Of a DNA stretch of 64,000 nt, positions 1 to 10,699 are shown in pieces. A program made the translations under genes and the position numbers. Location: the NCBI GenBank assembly GCA_946406115.1, contig OX291550.1, positions 30,480,722 through 30,544,721 of the forward strand, in the 5' to 3' direction. The notes under the pieces are model-generated. The model did not search any database and was not told the DNA's origin. It saw nothing but the letters and a program-made list of their open reading frames with translations. The stretch comes from Apoda limacodes (Eukaryota; Arthropoda; Insecta; Lepidoptera; Limacodidae). The stretch's first letter is position 1, and every line of letters starts with the position of its first letter.

Positions 1-97
1 TTCACATCGTTAGTTTTAATTCACCTTTAATGTAATTGACAGCGAGATTGAATTGACTACGAAAGCTGATGCAGCACTAGCTACTTGTTGTGTTGGT

Positions 98-174
98 ACA
101 CAACACAACACAACACAACACAACACAACACAACACAACACAACACAACACAACACAACACAACACAACACAAC
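98..174. repeat. (CAACA)n pentanucleotide microsatellite
   Basis: About 15 uninterrupted copies of a 5-bp CAACA unit. Because three units make 15 bp, the tract reads as a Gln-His-Asn-Thr-Thr repeat in one frame; this is a by-product of the repeat and not evidence of a protein. Likely length-polymorphic. Confidence 0.95.
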
Positions 175-1256
175 TCTACCAATCAACTGCCGACGTAAAG
201 TGATACATTATCTTCGAAAACTTGCTGTTAATTACAACGGATTATAGTTGCCAAAACCTCTCGATACACATCGAATCTACATCATGTCATTCAGTAAAAG
301 GCCACTGCTTACTACTTACTGGACAATGAGGCTCATTATAAGGCAGCTTTTCAAACCGGACAAACAAGAGCCGCTTCCATCCACCGAATATTCGCGGCCT
401 ACCTTGGTCATCAGTTCACCAAGTAAACGGCCGACTCACAGTGCAATTTCGTATCAAGCTATTTTGGATAAGAGTGGAATCCATCAACGGATTTGACCAT
501 TAGATTAGAGGAGTGAAACAGGCCTTTACTCTATAACCTTTTTTCTCCACCGTTTATCGGATATATAAACTGTATGGCCTGCCCATTGCCCATTGCCCAG
601 CGCCATTTCAACTTACTAATTGTGTAAGCATTATGAGTTAGTTCTGAGTGACGCAACGATAGATTTTAAAGAAATTTAATGTAAGTACGTGTATGCAGAT
701 CAAGAACACGAGAGTGATCTTTTATGTTGTGGCTGCAACAAATTTATTTGACTCATTGAGACACAGGTTCGAGTCCGTTTACATGGAGTAAATATTCGTA
801 GTGTAGTGTAATTGTTCGACATCCAAGTATGTTCCATAAATGATAAATGGCAGCATAATATTAACTTTCTTACATCAATCTTAAGGTTCATTTTTCAATA
901 GAAATTCACAAAGTGAAACAGAGCAAACTTCTTTACAGACAGAATACGTAATGAAGCTTCTTACATATAAACACACTCTGGAATGAGTTTTGCGAAGCGA
1001 ACGAAGTTAATGATACAATTATATAGATGAGATAGTTAAACAGTTTTTGAACGAAATCCTTAATTGAAGTACTGTTTTTTTTGGAGATATGAATACAGAG
1101 TGTTTTCTTTAATTATAGGTAATAAATAACCAGCGCTAATATCTACTGTTCTATTTAAGCATTAGGAAACGTTTAAAAAAATATCTTTTATATTCTAGGT
1201 TTCTTTTATGTGGTTGGGTTTTCATTTATTCAAAGTTATAATATTTACCATGATAA
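175..1256. other. No recognisable gene
   Basis: AT-rich sequence with only short spurious frames. The one signal is a perfect Pol III B-box (ggttcgagtcc) at 766-776 on the plus strand. No matching A-box or foldable tRNA body is visible, so it may be a SINE remnant or chance. Confidence 0.6.
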
Positions 1257-1640
1257 AGATCATATTAACTTAACTGCCGCCACCTGATCAGTTATACGCC
1301 TCACTACAGGGGCACAGGCTTCTCCTTGAAGAAGGAGGCTTAGGCTATTATAGTCCACAACGCTGGCCTAGTGCGTGTTGGCGAATGTTGTGAAGCAAGT
1401 AGCCACTCGACTGTCTAAATTTTAAGCCGCCACTAACGCCTCTGACTTGGCTTAACGACTGCTATCATACGATAACAGCTGGAACCGACGGTGTAACGTG
1501 TCCTCCGAAACACGGAACAGCTCAAAAAATGTGCCACTAGGCGGTCACTCATCTAGATACGGACCACGTCCTACGTTCCTTAACTTTACACATCGTTTCC
1601 GATAAACGAATGTAACAAGGCCACGAGCTTATTAAGCTTA
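1257..1640. repeat. Degenerate lepidopteran interspersed repeat
   Basis: A GC-richer block with two phrases I recognise from repeated sequences of other Lepidoptera: a short palindrome-like 'tccttgaagaaggagg' near 1323 and 'gtgtcctccgaaacacgg' near 1498. No coding frame is maintained. I cannot say whether it belongs to a LINE UTR, a SINE or a DNA element. Confidence 0.5.
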
Positions 1641-2590
1641 ATAATATTAAGAGAATACGATTCGAAGCATATCTCAGCGTGCTCCATACAAACTAATTTT
1701 TTACTTATTTTTGACACTTACAGATAAAACACCATGAAATTCTGAAGACATGTTCTAGTAATAAATATCTAGGTCTGCAGTGTGTCAGTTTTCTGTTAAA
1801 TTTTATAGTTCAAAAGTTATACAGGATTCTAGTTTTTCATACTAATGTTTTAAAAAAAGATTTCAAGTTAATAAAATCATTTTACAAGATTTTTGATCAG
1901 TAAATGTTTAAAACAAATGAGCAATTCGTTTGTATGAAGCCCGCTGCGAGGCGCCGCGAATCGTTTCCTCTTAACTCGTATTTGTAAAAACTGCGCAGAT
2001 CATTTCAATTTGAAAGCCCTCTAACTAACAGACCGACAGACGAACGGATTATGATTAGGAAAGCGTTTTGTAGACATCTTTTGGATACAAATCCCTGTTA
2101 ATAATCATGAAACTCTAACTAGTAACTACTGAAACAATGTAGTATCATAGCACGATTTTTGTATGTTCTAGCAAAATTAATATCATAAATTATGTTATTC
2201 AACCACAATTTCTTTGATCCAAACCTTTCAATGAAATGAGTTGTACCGCAACAAGAGAATATAGTGAACTTCTCAATACCTTTTGTTCACGAATATAATT
2301 TAAAATCATTCGTACAACATTTTCTCTCTTTTGTCCTTTATTCTGCTTGTTATACCTACTTCCATATTTAGACTTGATAGGAAAACAACTTTATTTACAT
2401 TATTTGCCGTTAGAAAGCCTACAAATTAATTTCAAAAGACTTTTTCAGTACCTTTTCAAACACTTTCATTTCAAGGGCCATCTAGGGACATTACTCCAGA
2501 TTATTAAGTATTTTTTTTGCTGAAATTAAAATTTCATTTTTCCAAAGTTTAGCCAAAGATTAGAAAAACCTACCTACAATCATTACTAAT
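1641..2590. other. No recognisable gene
   Basis: AT-rich non-coding sequence, with no long frame, repeat or RNA gene that I can support. Confidence 0.6.
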
Positions 2591-3155
2591 GGAACTTGTG
2601 TATTTACCTACTACTACTACTGGTGTTACTTGGGTGTTTACCTACTTCTACTACTGGTGTTACTTGGGTGTTTACCTACTATCACTATTGGTCTAACTTG
2701 GGTGTTTACCTACTACCACTACTGGTGTAACTTGGGTGTTTTCCTAGTACCACTACTGGTGTAACTTGGGTATTCACCTACTACCACAACTGGTGTAACT
2801 TGGGTGTTTACCTACTACTACTACTGGTGTTACTTGGGTGTTTACCTACTACCACTACTGGTCTAACTTGGGTGTTTACCTACTACCACTACTGGTGTAA
2901 CTTGGGTGTTTACCTACTTAGTAACACTGCTGGTGTAACTTGGGTGTTCACCTACTACCACTACTGGTGTAACTTGGGTGTTTACCTACTACCACTACTG
3001 ATGTAACTCGAGTGTTTACCTTCTACTACTGGTGTTACTTGGGTGTATACCTACTACCACTGCTGATGTTATTTGGGTGGTACTACCATTGCTAGTATAA
3101 TTTGGATGTTTAGCTGCTACCACTAGACTGTGTAACTTAAATGTTTAACCTCAGT
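2591..3155. repeat. 34-bp minisatellite array
   Basis: About 16 imperfect copies of a 34-bp unit built on 'cttgggtgtttacctactac', with extra variation in the trailing CTA/CCA triplets. Copies are most alike between about 2620 and 3000 and decay towards 3155, as expected for an array that turned over most recently in its centre. The period is not a multiple of three, so the small frames inside it are artefacts. Confidence 0.95.
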
Positions 3156-3171
3156 AAGTACGTTAAAATCC

Positions 3172-3327
3172 TCATTTATTAATATTTTCTGAAAAGTGTA
3201 CAAATATTAAGTTACTTTTAACATCGTGACTTACAATATTTGCTATTTCTTTACTTAAAGTTCTAACTTGTCCATTACACGTTAAGAGTAAGTAGGTATG
3301 TTTGTTCTTGGATAATGATTTTGCTGG
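3172..3327 (-). CDS. Candidate terminal exon of a two-exon hypothetical gene
   Basis: Predicted last exon, 51 codons plus stop, on the minus strand. It follows a good splice acceptor (ctaattctgctcag) and opens in phase 0, which matches the phase-0 end of the candidate exon at 3449-3739 across a short 121-bp intron. The peptide begins PAKSLSKNKH and contains the hydrophobic run TYLLL; I see no known motif. An AATAAA hexamer overlaps the stop codon, and the 34-bp minisatellite starts only 17 bp further on, so the 3' UTR would lie in the repeat. I do not recognise the family. It may also be a decayed or transposon-derived gene. The splice-phase agreement is the main support. Confidence 0.4.
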   Translation of the reverse strand, partial: PAKSLSKNKHTYLLLTCNGQVRTLSKEIANIVSHDVKSNLIFVHFSENINK

Positions 3328-3448
3328 CTGAGCAGAATTAGACGACCGAACCACCAGGTGAGATGAGGCCTACCTTTTGAAAATAAGTTTTTAAAAAAGA
3401 AAACCTATTTTCTCTACGACCCTATACGTCTCAGACTTGCCTACTTAC

Positions 3449-3739
3449 CTCCCTGAGACCTGTCGACATAGAATGATGAAGGTGTGTCACTATCAAAACC
3501 GTCCTATCTGCACTATGGCCCTGGTTTTCTAAACTATGTGTTTTCAAACCATCGATCAAATTTCCAAATCTTTGGGACATAGGACGTACAATCAAATTTT
3601 CCTCCAGACATTTCACAATCATATTTCTCTGTTGTAGGTCTGCAGACACCCTAAAACTTTTAAGGGTGGATTCGACCAAGTCCAGGTCAACCGAAATCTT
3701 TATATTTACTCCCAGATAACTGCGTTTGTGTTTTTCCAT
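3449..3739 (-). CDS. Candidate 5' or internal exon of a two-exon hypothetical gene
   Basis: A 97-codon minus-strand frame with mixed, non-repetitive amino-acid content (MEKHKRSYLG at its start, a Leu/Val-rich middle, VLIVTHLHHS near its end). It ends exactly at a consensus splice donor (GAG then GTAAGT), in phase 0. Base composition is clearly less AT-rich than the flanks. The ATG at 3739 may be the true start; alternatively the exon is internal and begins at a weak acceptor near 3767. Joined to 3172-3327 it would give about 148 residues. No signal peptide, membrane segment or known domain is visible and I assign no function. Confidence 0.4.
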
Positions 3740-3958
3740 CGCAAAAGTAGAGTAGACAATACTGGATATTGTGACTCATTAACCGGCAAAGATCAAACTA
3801 CTGTTATGCTGTAGGTGTAGAGAGCAATGTTTTGTCAACATAATTTTATCGAATTATAACAGTGACATTTGAAATTATTAATAAATACGAGTGCGGTTTG
3901 GTTATATTTTGTGATTGTTTATGTTTTGTGCAGTTTGCTTACATTATTTTTCTCTGAA

Positions 3959-4036
3959 ATGGCTGAAGATAACAGAAAAAAATTACTACTGGAACTCGTA
4001 CAAAAACATTTTTGTGTCTTAAACGGATGCCGTTAA
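3959..4036 (+). CDS. Possible short first exon or relic, divergent to the 3.2-3.7 kb gene
   Basis: A 25-codon plus-strand frame starting MAEDNRKKLLLELVQKH, ending in TAA one base before a good donor-like sequence (AAG then GTAAGA at 4038). The N-terminus loosely resembles the start of MADF/SANT-like proteins ('LLxLVxKHP'). If it was an exon, the in-frame stop just before the donor has broken it. Function unknown; chance is quite possible. Confidence 0.2.
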   Translation: MAEDNRKKLLLELVQKHFCVLNGCR

Positions 4037-4264
4037 GGTAAGACCGCACTGAGCGGAACTGCACTGCAGTAAACCGCACTTGGACTGAAGCATTGCGAAA
4101 CTTTTAGTTCGCCATTCGTTTGACAACCTTGGAGCAAGCTAATCGACATAATAAATAGATGTAATAATTGTGAATGAAAAGTAATTTTGTAAAAAACGCT
4201 TTTTGTGTATGTAATGAATTGATTAAAGAGTAGTTTAGCCTGCACTTTGCCCCCCTGTATGTGT

Positions 4265-4560
4265 TCTACCACTTGTACAATGGGACGTGTTCTGAGTAAT
4301 TATTCATAATGATGCCCACGGCTACTTTCTACCATCGCACCGCTCGCTATCGGCATGGAATTCATCTTCAAACTTTAGAACCTAAATGGTCACGTCCACT
4401 TTTTAAGAGAAACTACCTCCCGCGAACACTTGGGTTGTGGAATAAGCTCCCTGCCAAGGTTTTCTTTAAGGTCTACCGAATGGGGTTCTTCAAGGAAGAA
4501 GTTATCAAGTTTTTGAAGGGTCTGCAACGTTTAAAACAATAGTGAATCATCGGGCTAAGG
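4265..4560 (+). pseudogene. CR1-like LINE, ORF2 C-terminal remnant
   Basis: Remnant of the end of a reverse transcriptase of the CR1-like lepidopteran LINE that recurs in this window. Diagnostic strings are TARYRHGIH, then LPRTLGLWNKLP, then GFFKEEVIKFLKG, the order seen at the C-terminus of this family. An in-frame stop near 4294 and the absence of any RT core show it is a 5'-truncated dead copy. Related 3' ends lie at 8.8, 25.8, 32.4 and 50.7 kb, and more complete RT sequence lies at 40.1-42.8 kb. Confidence 0.75.
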
Positions 4561-4610
4561 CACATACATGTTAGACAACAGTTAAAAATCAAAAAGATAC
4601 AATGTGGGAC

Positions 4611-4835
4611 AAAAATCGGCCAAGTGCGAGTAGGACTCGCGCACAAAGGGTTCCGTACCATTATCTATAAAAACGGCAAAAAAATCATGTTTGTTGTATG
4701 GGAGCCGCCCTTAAATATTTGTTTTATTTTAATTTAATTATTTGTTTTTAAAGTGACTATATAACTAAATATTCTGTGAATATTTTAAGCGTCTACCTGT
4801 TGTAGTTATCAATATCAAAATCGAGCAAAAAGGAT
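4611..4835 (+). repeat. 'Cggccaagtgcgag' interspersed repeat, truncated copy
   Basis: Begins 'aaaatcggccaagtgcgag' and runs through 'gttccgtaccatta' into AT-rich sequence, then stops abruptly. The fullest copy is at 12317-12731 on the same strand; minus-strand copies are at 18719-19439 and 29751-29985. The family is very common in Lepidoptera. No protein is encoded. Confidence 0.85.
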
Positions 4836-4899
4836 GGACGAGAATTTTAAAGAGAATTTGTTTATAAAAAAAAAGAAAAGAATTTCAAGATTTTACGAA

Positions 4900-5345
4900 G
4901 CTTAAACGGCAGCGAGTATAATAGATTGCAGAATGCTGATATGTGATCGTACTTTCTCAGCACAAACACATGCCGGATGCATACATTCTGTACGCGTTCT
5001 AATTTACTAAGCACAGAGATATCAAGGAAAACAGCATTTCCATTATCTAGAAGTGGCAGAAGCAGGGATTAATAATAACCAAAAAAAAATTCGAGGAAGT
5101 TCTGCAGTCGCTTCAGTGAGTGCATGGAAGCAAAGAGTTTGCGTCTCCGCTCATTCACATGCGATGCCCAGGATAATGTTTGATCCAAAGTAATACCTAG
5201 GTTTAGTTAAAAGTAGTTTATTGCATTCATTTCTCAGCTGTACATATACTTTTCGGTTCATATCGGACGGGTCATGCCTAAGCCTTGTTTCTACGCGTCA
5301 TAAGCTGCTTAATATGTTCAGTTAACCAGGTGCTGGTGAATGTTT
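4900..5345 (-). pseudogene. LINE reverse-transcriptase thumb/connection fragment
   Basis: Read on the minus strand and allowing frameshifts, this encodes pieces of a non-LTR RT downstream of the catalytic core: LNLGITLDQTLSWASHVNE, then KLFASMHSLKRLQNFL, then LSKLERVQNVCIRHVF and LRKYDH. The same succession occurs in the plus-strand LINE near 22.2-22.5 kb (KLELLQNLCIRYIYG, FRKYDR), so both belong to one family. A further upstream piece (WLTEHIKQLMTRRN) lies at 5.25-5.35 kb. Stops and indels make it a relic. Confidence 0.65.
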
Positions 5346-5980
5346 GACTCGTATCGGTTTAAGAGGAGGAGGTTTTTTTATTTAATTATTATCAAAAACC
5401 AACAGCGTTATAATGATACCTTATGAAATAGTATAGTTACATTTTAGTAAAGCCTATTTAAGGTTTTTAGTATATTCGTATATAAAACAAAGCTTATGGA
5501 CGGTTAGTGAAATCAGCATGGAATACCTTCTCCTGTAACTTATTTGAAATTACGCTAATTGCGCGCCTCGGTTGTGCTCATGTCGTGACATAGTGGTACA
5601 GCAAAAAGTTGTGTCCTAAATTATATTTTGTTGTGTAAATATTAATGACTTAATTATTCAAGGTTGGGTGGTGAAATAAATATTACATTAAAATATGTCT
5701 TAACATGGTTATGTACTAACATAGTTTTATATATGTTTCTTTTTTTCGCCTTTATAATAATTGTTTACAGTTACATACAGTTTATATATTAATGATATTA
5801 GGATTAAGATATATTTTGTATAATAGTATTATTTTTTTTTTTGGTTATAATTATAATTCATGAGATATTATAGATTTAAGGTTGGCTTGGTTAATAGATT
5901 TTATGTTGTAATATGTCTATACGAAATAACTATTTAATTATTATCTAATTTATCTAATTTTCCTTAATATTTTACTCAAA
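5346..5980. other. No recognisable gene
   Basis: Very AT-rich sequence with a poly-T run near 5832. It may include the 3' UTR and tail of the minus-strand LINE that starts at about 5981, but no boundary can be fixed. Confidence 0.5.
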
Positions 5981-8540
5981 TTTATTTTTTAACGATTTTT
6001 TTTGTGTTTGTAGTTGTATAACTGCTTTTAACTTTTAACTTTGCACTGTGTTTAAAATCGTTGTAGCCTTGGCTTTATATTTCTGTTTACTTAAAGTGAA
6101 GAGATCCAGGTCGCTGAAAATCTCATTATAAACTTTTGGTAGTCGTTTCGAAATGGTGTTACGTGCGTAATTGGTGGCTGCGGTTGGCACGTGCAGCAAG
6201 AGTGGTGGCCGGCGACGGGAGCGGCGTGCTGGGACATTGTATTTTATGCTCGCCACAAGCTCCGGACAGTCTATGTGGTCACGGACTATATCGTACAGAG
6301 AGCATACGTCTATCAGTGTACGTCTGTCTTCCAGTGTCATTAAGTTATGTGATTTGCAAGTGTCTTTATAGTTAGGTAAGGGGGATTTAAAGAAGTGAAA
6401 GTTTATGTGTTTAACAAATTTCTTCTGTATGCGTTCTAAGCGATCTTTGTGTACAGTGTACTGAGGGGACCAAATAGGACTGGCATATTCCAATTTACTT
6501 CGGACGTATGCATTATACATAATTTTTTAAGTTTTTATGTCGTTAAAAGGTCTGCAAGTTCTTATTATAAATCCTAAATTTTTGAAAGCTTTGTCAATAA
6601 TCTTATCAATGTGGTCTGTTAAAAGCATTTTGTCATCAAAGTGGATTCTTAAGTCTCTAACAATTGACGTCCTACGTATGGGAATGCCGTTAAAATTGTA
6701 TTTAAACACAATGGGTTTCTCTTTGCGAGTGAAGCTAATACATTCGCATTTATCTATATTTACTGTTATGTTATTAGTAGAATAGAAGGCAAGCAAATTA
6801 TTGAGATCAGACTGCATGTGGAGACAGTCATCTTTTGTCTAGATTTTATAAAATATCTTTTTGTCGTCGGCGTATAGTAAGTGTTGAGAAAATTTGAAAT
6901 ACTCTGCTATATCGTAAATGTATAAATTGTACAATAAAGGTCCTAAATGTGATCCTCGTGGTATTCCAGTTTTTACTTGGATATAATCTGACCTGTAGCC
7001 ACCAATTACAACAGCCTGAGACCTATTACTCAGATAGGATTTAATCCAACGGAGCAAGTCTCCATGTATGCCAAGTTGTTGAAGTTTCCTAAGAAGGATG
7101 ACGCGGTCCACACGGTCGAAGGCTTTTTCGAAATCTGTGTAGACCACATTAACCTGACCACCACTGTCTATGTTTGATAAAACATAATTAGAAAAACATG
7201 TCAAGTTAGTAACGGTGGAGCGGTTCTTTAGAAATCCGTGTTGTGTGATTGGTAGTACTTTACTTATCACCCGGTAAATGTCATTCAAAACAATTTGGTC
7301 AGAAACTTTACTAATATTATTTAAAATTGAGATACCTCTGTAATTTTCAATTTTAGTTTTTGACCCCTTTTTGTGCACTGGGACAATAAGTGCTTTTTAC
7401 CAGATTTCCGGAAATGTACCTTCGCTGAGTGATAAATTAAAGATTATAAAGATTATATAGTGATTGGAACACTCAAAGTCTGAGCACAATTCCTCCAAAA
7501 TATAGGGGGGGGGGGGATGCCGTCGCATCCTGCTCCTTTGGAAACATCAAGTAGTCTCAGTCTTTTTTCGACTGAAGCAATAGGTATAAATATTTTTAAA
7601 ATGTTGTCACTTCTGGTGGCACCATTGCTGGCCGCGATTGGATTATTAGACGGGACACCAAAAACATTCTTGAAAAAACTGTTAAAAGCTTCACATGTAT
7701 CTTTTCCTTCTGTATATTTGTTTCCGAGATATGATAATTGTTTGGGATAGCTTGATACACCGCGCAAAGACTTTACAAATGACCAAAATATCTTCGGTTT
7801 GTACTTAATAGCGTCTTCAGTTCTTTAATAATTCGCGAAACAGGCTGTCTGGACGCGATTAAGTCGTTTACGTAAAAATGAGAATTCATCGTAATCTAGT
7901 AGATTACCAGACTTTTTCCATCTTTTGTGAGCTTTTCATTTTTCTTTAATTATTTTTATTAGAGCGGGACTATACCAAATGGGGAATTTGGTATAGTTGG
8001 TAAATTTTACAAGAAGAGGTCTTAAGAGGCACGTGGTCATGTATAGTATCGTTGAGTGTGTTGTAGAAAATGTCACACGCCTCTTGGGTCGAACAAGAAT
8101 TTAATATTTTTCTCCAGTTGATGTTACCTAAGATGTTATTTATTTCCTCGTAGTTAGCTTTATGAAATGCATTGAGGCTTCAGTTAATGGTGTTATCGAA
8201 ACGACTAAGATTTCTAGTGACAAGGGTGAATGGGCACAATCTATTTTTAAAAGAGGTGAATCACTAATTGAGACTTCTAGTGGAATATTTGAATAAGCCA
8301 AATCTAGCGTGTTGCCTGCATAATTTTTGATAATATTATATTGTTTGAGACCGAGGAAACTTAAATTATCTGTTAACTTTATTCCAGCCCTTTGTACCTC
8401 AGAGCAGCTTTTGTTTATATACGAGGGACCGTCGGTGTTCCATAAATTGTTCCATAAAATACAAGGAAGATTTTTACAGTTTACAGTAACATTTACAGTT
8501 ACAATTATTTGCTATAGATGAGCCATTAGTAGGCGATTCA
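5981..8540 (-). pseudogene. Jockey-superfamily LINE, ORF2 relic (endonuclease C-terminus to RT end)
   Basis: Minus-strand ORF2 relic in four main pieces. 7.8-8.5 kb: end of the apurinic-type endonuclease (AGNTLDLAYSNI, DSPLLKIDCAHSPL) and linker. 7453-7767: RT fingers start, broken around a 12-G run at 7505-7516. 6839-7378: RT core with NYRGISILNN, QHGFLKNRST, FEKAFDRVDR, GIPRGSHLGPLLYNLYI and the catalytic YADD. 6035-6817: thumb and C-terminus (SKLEYASPIW, RLERIQKKFV). Several stops and frameshifts separate the pieces, and the endonuclease N-terminus and ORF1 are missing, so the copy is 5'-truncated and dead. The intact YADD shows decay is moderate. Confidence 0.85.
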
Positions 8541-8794
8541 TAGTATTTAATATACAAATAAACTTTTATTTATAATGCGTATTGTATCGAATTTATATAT
8601 AAATCAACTCCAGTGATAAAAGTATCGTAGTTTGAAAATAACCAGTTATTTTAAATGTTGATATTTTAACATTTAGTAGTAGAACAATTGTAATCCATAT
8701 TATAAGTGTGAGAACTATAGGCCATGTTATTTTACTTTTTAAAATGCTTATATGTTGACGGTATTTCATTATATTATTTCTGTATCCAACAGCC

Positions 8795-8865
8795 GTTGTT
8801 ATAAAAACGGTCGCAAATGTGACCACTTACCACCAGGTGATAAGTTACAATGTTGAGTAGGTTGT
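8795..8865 (-). repeat. CR1-like LINE 3'-end scrap
   Basis: The minus strand reads 'cttatcacctggtggtaag' followed by 'gaccgtttttataac', the same layout as the CR1-like 3' ends at 25.8 kb and 50.7 kb. Only the non-coding terminus is present. Confidence 0.4.
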
Positions 8866-9308
8866 TCTCTAAAAACAGGTGCAATCATTGTGTTAAAGTG
8901 TAATGGACAGTAATAATTAGGAATGTTAACTAGTTTTTTTGAATATACGTTACTTATTGTTTTGTAGTATTTCCACTGTGTTTTGTGTATATAAAATTTA
9001 ACAATGTAGGTGTATTTATCAAAGACGAAATAATAAAAAAAATCTTTAAAATAATTGTAATTACCCTTCATAATTTTTTTAGTTTTAGTATTATAACTGT
9101 AATTTTTACGTAATATAATAATATATTGTTTTTGTAGTTTAAGAATGTTGAGTTTTGAGTTCGAAACTCGAGAGCACATATCGAGGCACACAAATTTTAC
9201 GTACGCATATCCGGGTAGGGATTGACTTTAGCTTAGTCATAGAGTTAGGTAACCACATAGAAGAGACATTTGAAGATTTAACCACGCTTGTCAACGAAGG
9301 GTAAATAG

Positions 9309-10633
9309 TACTACTCTGTCAAGAAAGTACCGGGAAAAGATCAATAATACACAAACTGTTTGTTAATCATCCAAATTTATTTTATCACCTTCAAAGTATG
9401 CTCCTTCAGAAACGATACACTTACGCCAACGAATAATCCAATCATCAAAACATTTTTTAAACGCTGTTTCCGGAATTGAATTCAGTTCTCGGCGCGAATT
9501 CTCCTTTATGTCTTCTACCGATTGAAAACGGGTGCCACGAAGTGGTAATTTGAGTTTAGGAAAAAGAAAGAAGTCGGCAGGAGCCATATCTGGTGAATAT
9601 GGTGGTTGCTCGATGGTATTTGTTGAGTGTTTGGTCAAAAATTCTTTCACAATGATGGCCTTGTGCGAAGGCGCATTATCGTGGTGCAAAATCCAAGAAT
9701 TTTCATTCCACAAATCTGGCCTTTTTCGTCGAATTTGCTCTCTTAAATGCCGCATAACGCTCAAATAATATTCTTTATTTACCGTTTGACCTTCCGGCAA
9801 GAATTCCGAGTGCACAACACCGCGATAGTCAAAGAAAACAGTCAACATGACTTTGACTTTTGATCGACTTTGGCGTGGTTTCTTCGGTTTCGGTTCAGTT
9901 GGAAGGCGCCACTCCGAAGCTTGTTGACTAGTTTGCATGTCAAACTCGTAAACCCACGTCTCGTCACCAGTAACAATGCGTTTCATGAATGTTGGGTCGG
10001 AATTGACTCGTTCTAGCATGTCCTCAGCGACTCTCATGCGATTGAGTTTTTGGAGAAAATTCAGGTCTTTTGGGACTAGCCGAGCGGTAACATGTTTCAT
10101 ACCCAAATGATTAGTTAAAATAGTACGGATCGACTCGTGAGATACAGAAAGTTCGGCGGCTATCTCTCTCAAAGTTGAATGAGGATTTTCAGTCACTATT
10201 TCCTTCACTTTTGCGATGTTAACTTCAGTTGCAGACGTTGATGGCCTACCAGAGCGAGGCAAATCTTCCATCACATCTCGACCGCTTTTGAACGCTTTGT
10301 ACCACTCATAAACACGTGTTTTTGATAAAGTCGAATCACCGTAAGCCTTCTGTAACATTTTCAGTGACTCCGAACACGAAATTCCATTGGCGATGCAAAA
10401 TTTAAGACAAACTCTTTGTTCAATGTTTTTGTCCATTATGAAATTCGCAATACACACTAGATATGATATAACTAAAAACAGCACTGTATTTAATATAAAT
10501 AACAGATGCAACTCAAACTCCGCGCCAAAATAGAAAACAGTTGTGCCAATCTAACAACAACAAAAAAAACAAAAATTTGAATTTGGAACCATAAACAAAT
10601 CATCCATTCCCGATACTTTGTTGACTGAAGGTA
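9309..10633 (-). mobile_element. Mariner (Tc1/mariner superfamily) element, apparently complete
   Basis: Terminal inverted repeats flank the transposase: 'gtcaagaaagtaccgggaa' near 9318-9336 and its counterpart 'ttcccgatactttgttgac' at 10607-10625. Over 25 bp the two ends match at 19 positions, and the identical core is typical of mariner termini. TA dinucleotides abut both ends (9309-9310 or 9312-9313, and 10632-10633), as expected for TA target duplication. Length is about 1.3 kb, the normal size for the family. The element lies between LINE relics and is the best preserved transposon in the window. Confidence 0.9.
9363..10436 (-). CDS. Mariner transposase (DD34D), uninterrupted
   Basis: A cut-and-paste transposase that acts in the nucleus on its own TIRs. 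The frame is open over 382 codons from 10511. I place the start at Met 26 (MDKNIEQRVCLKFCIANG), giving 357 aa, because the preceding residues are a hydrophobic, AT-rich read-through of the element's 5' UTR. On 382-aa numbering, the helix-turn-helix region spans about 30-135 (SKTRVYEWYKAFKSGR; LPRSGRPST linker), and LVPKDL at 145-150 matches the WVPHEL dimerisation motif. The catalytic acids are D183 (VTGDETWVY), D278 (HHDNAPSH) and D313 (DMAPADFFLFP); D278 and D313 are separated by 34 residues, the mariner signature. There is no stop or frameshift. Subfamily is uncertain; it is irritans-like by general impression. Confidence 0.93.
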   Translation of the reverse strand: MDKNIEQRVCLKFCIANGISCSESLKMLQKAYGDSTLSKTRVYEWYKAFKSGRDVMEDLPRSGRPSTSATEVNIAKVKEIVTENPHSTLREIAAELSVSHESIRTILTNHLGMKHVTARLVPKDLNFLQKLNRMRVAEDMLERVNSDPTFMKRIVTGDETWVYEFDMQTSQQASEWRLPTEPKPKKPRQSRSKVKVMLTVFFDYRGVVHSEFLPEGQTVNKEYYLSVMRHLREQIRRKRPDLWNENSWILHHDNAPSHKAIIVKEFLTKHSTNTIEQPPYSPDMAPADFFLFPKLKLPLRGTRFQSVEDIKENSRRELNSIPETAFKKCFDDWIIRWRKCIVSEGAYFEGDKINLDD

Positions 10634-10699
10634 TAAATACAGCAAAAAAATCCTAAAATAACGTTAATTTGGTGGCTTAGTTTATAAGTAAAAAAGAGA

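Noticed and set aside
53..247. Frame with repeated QHNTT units
   Set aside because: Produced entirely by the CAACA microsatellite.
2800..3006. Hydrophobic frame that looks like membrane segments
   Set aside because: It is the 34-bp minisatellite read in one frame; the period is not a multiple of three and no codon structure is kept.
6136..6375. Plus-strand frames of 66-79 aa
   Set aside because: Complement of the minus-strand LINE RT C-terminus.
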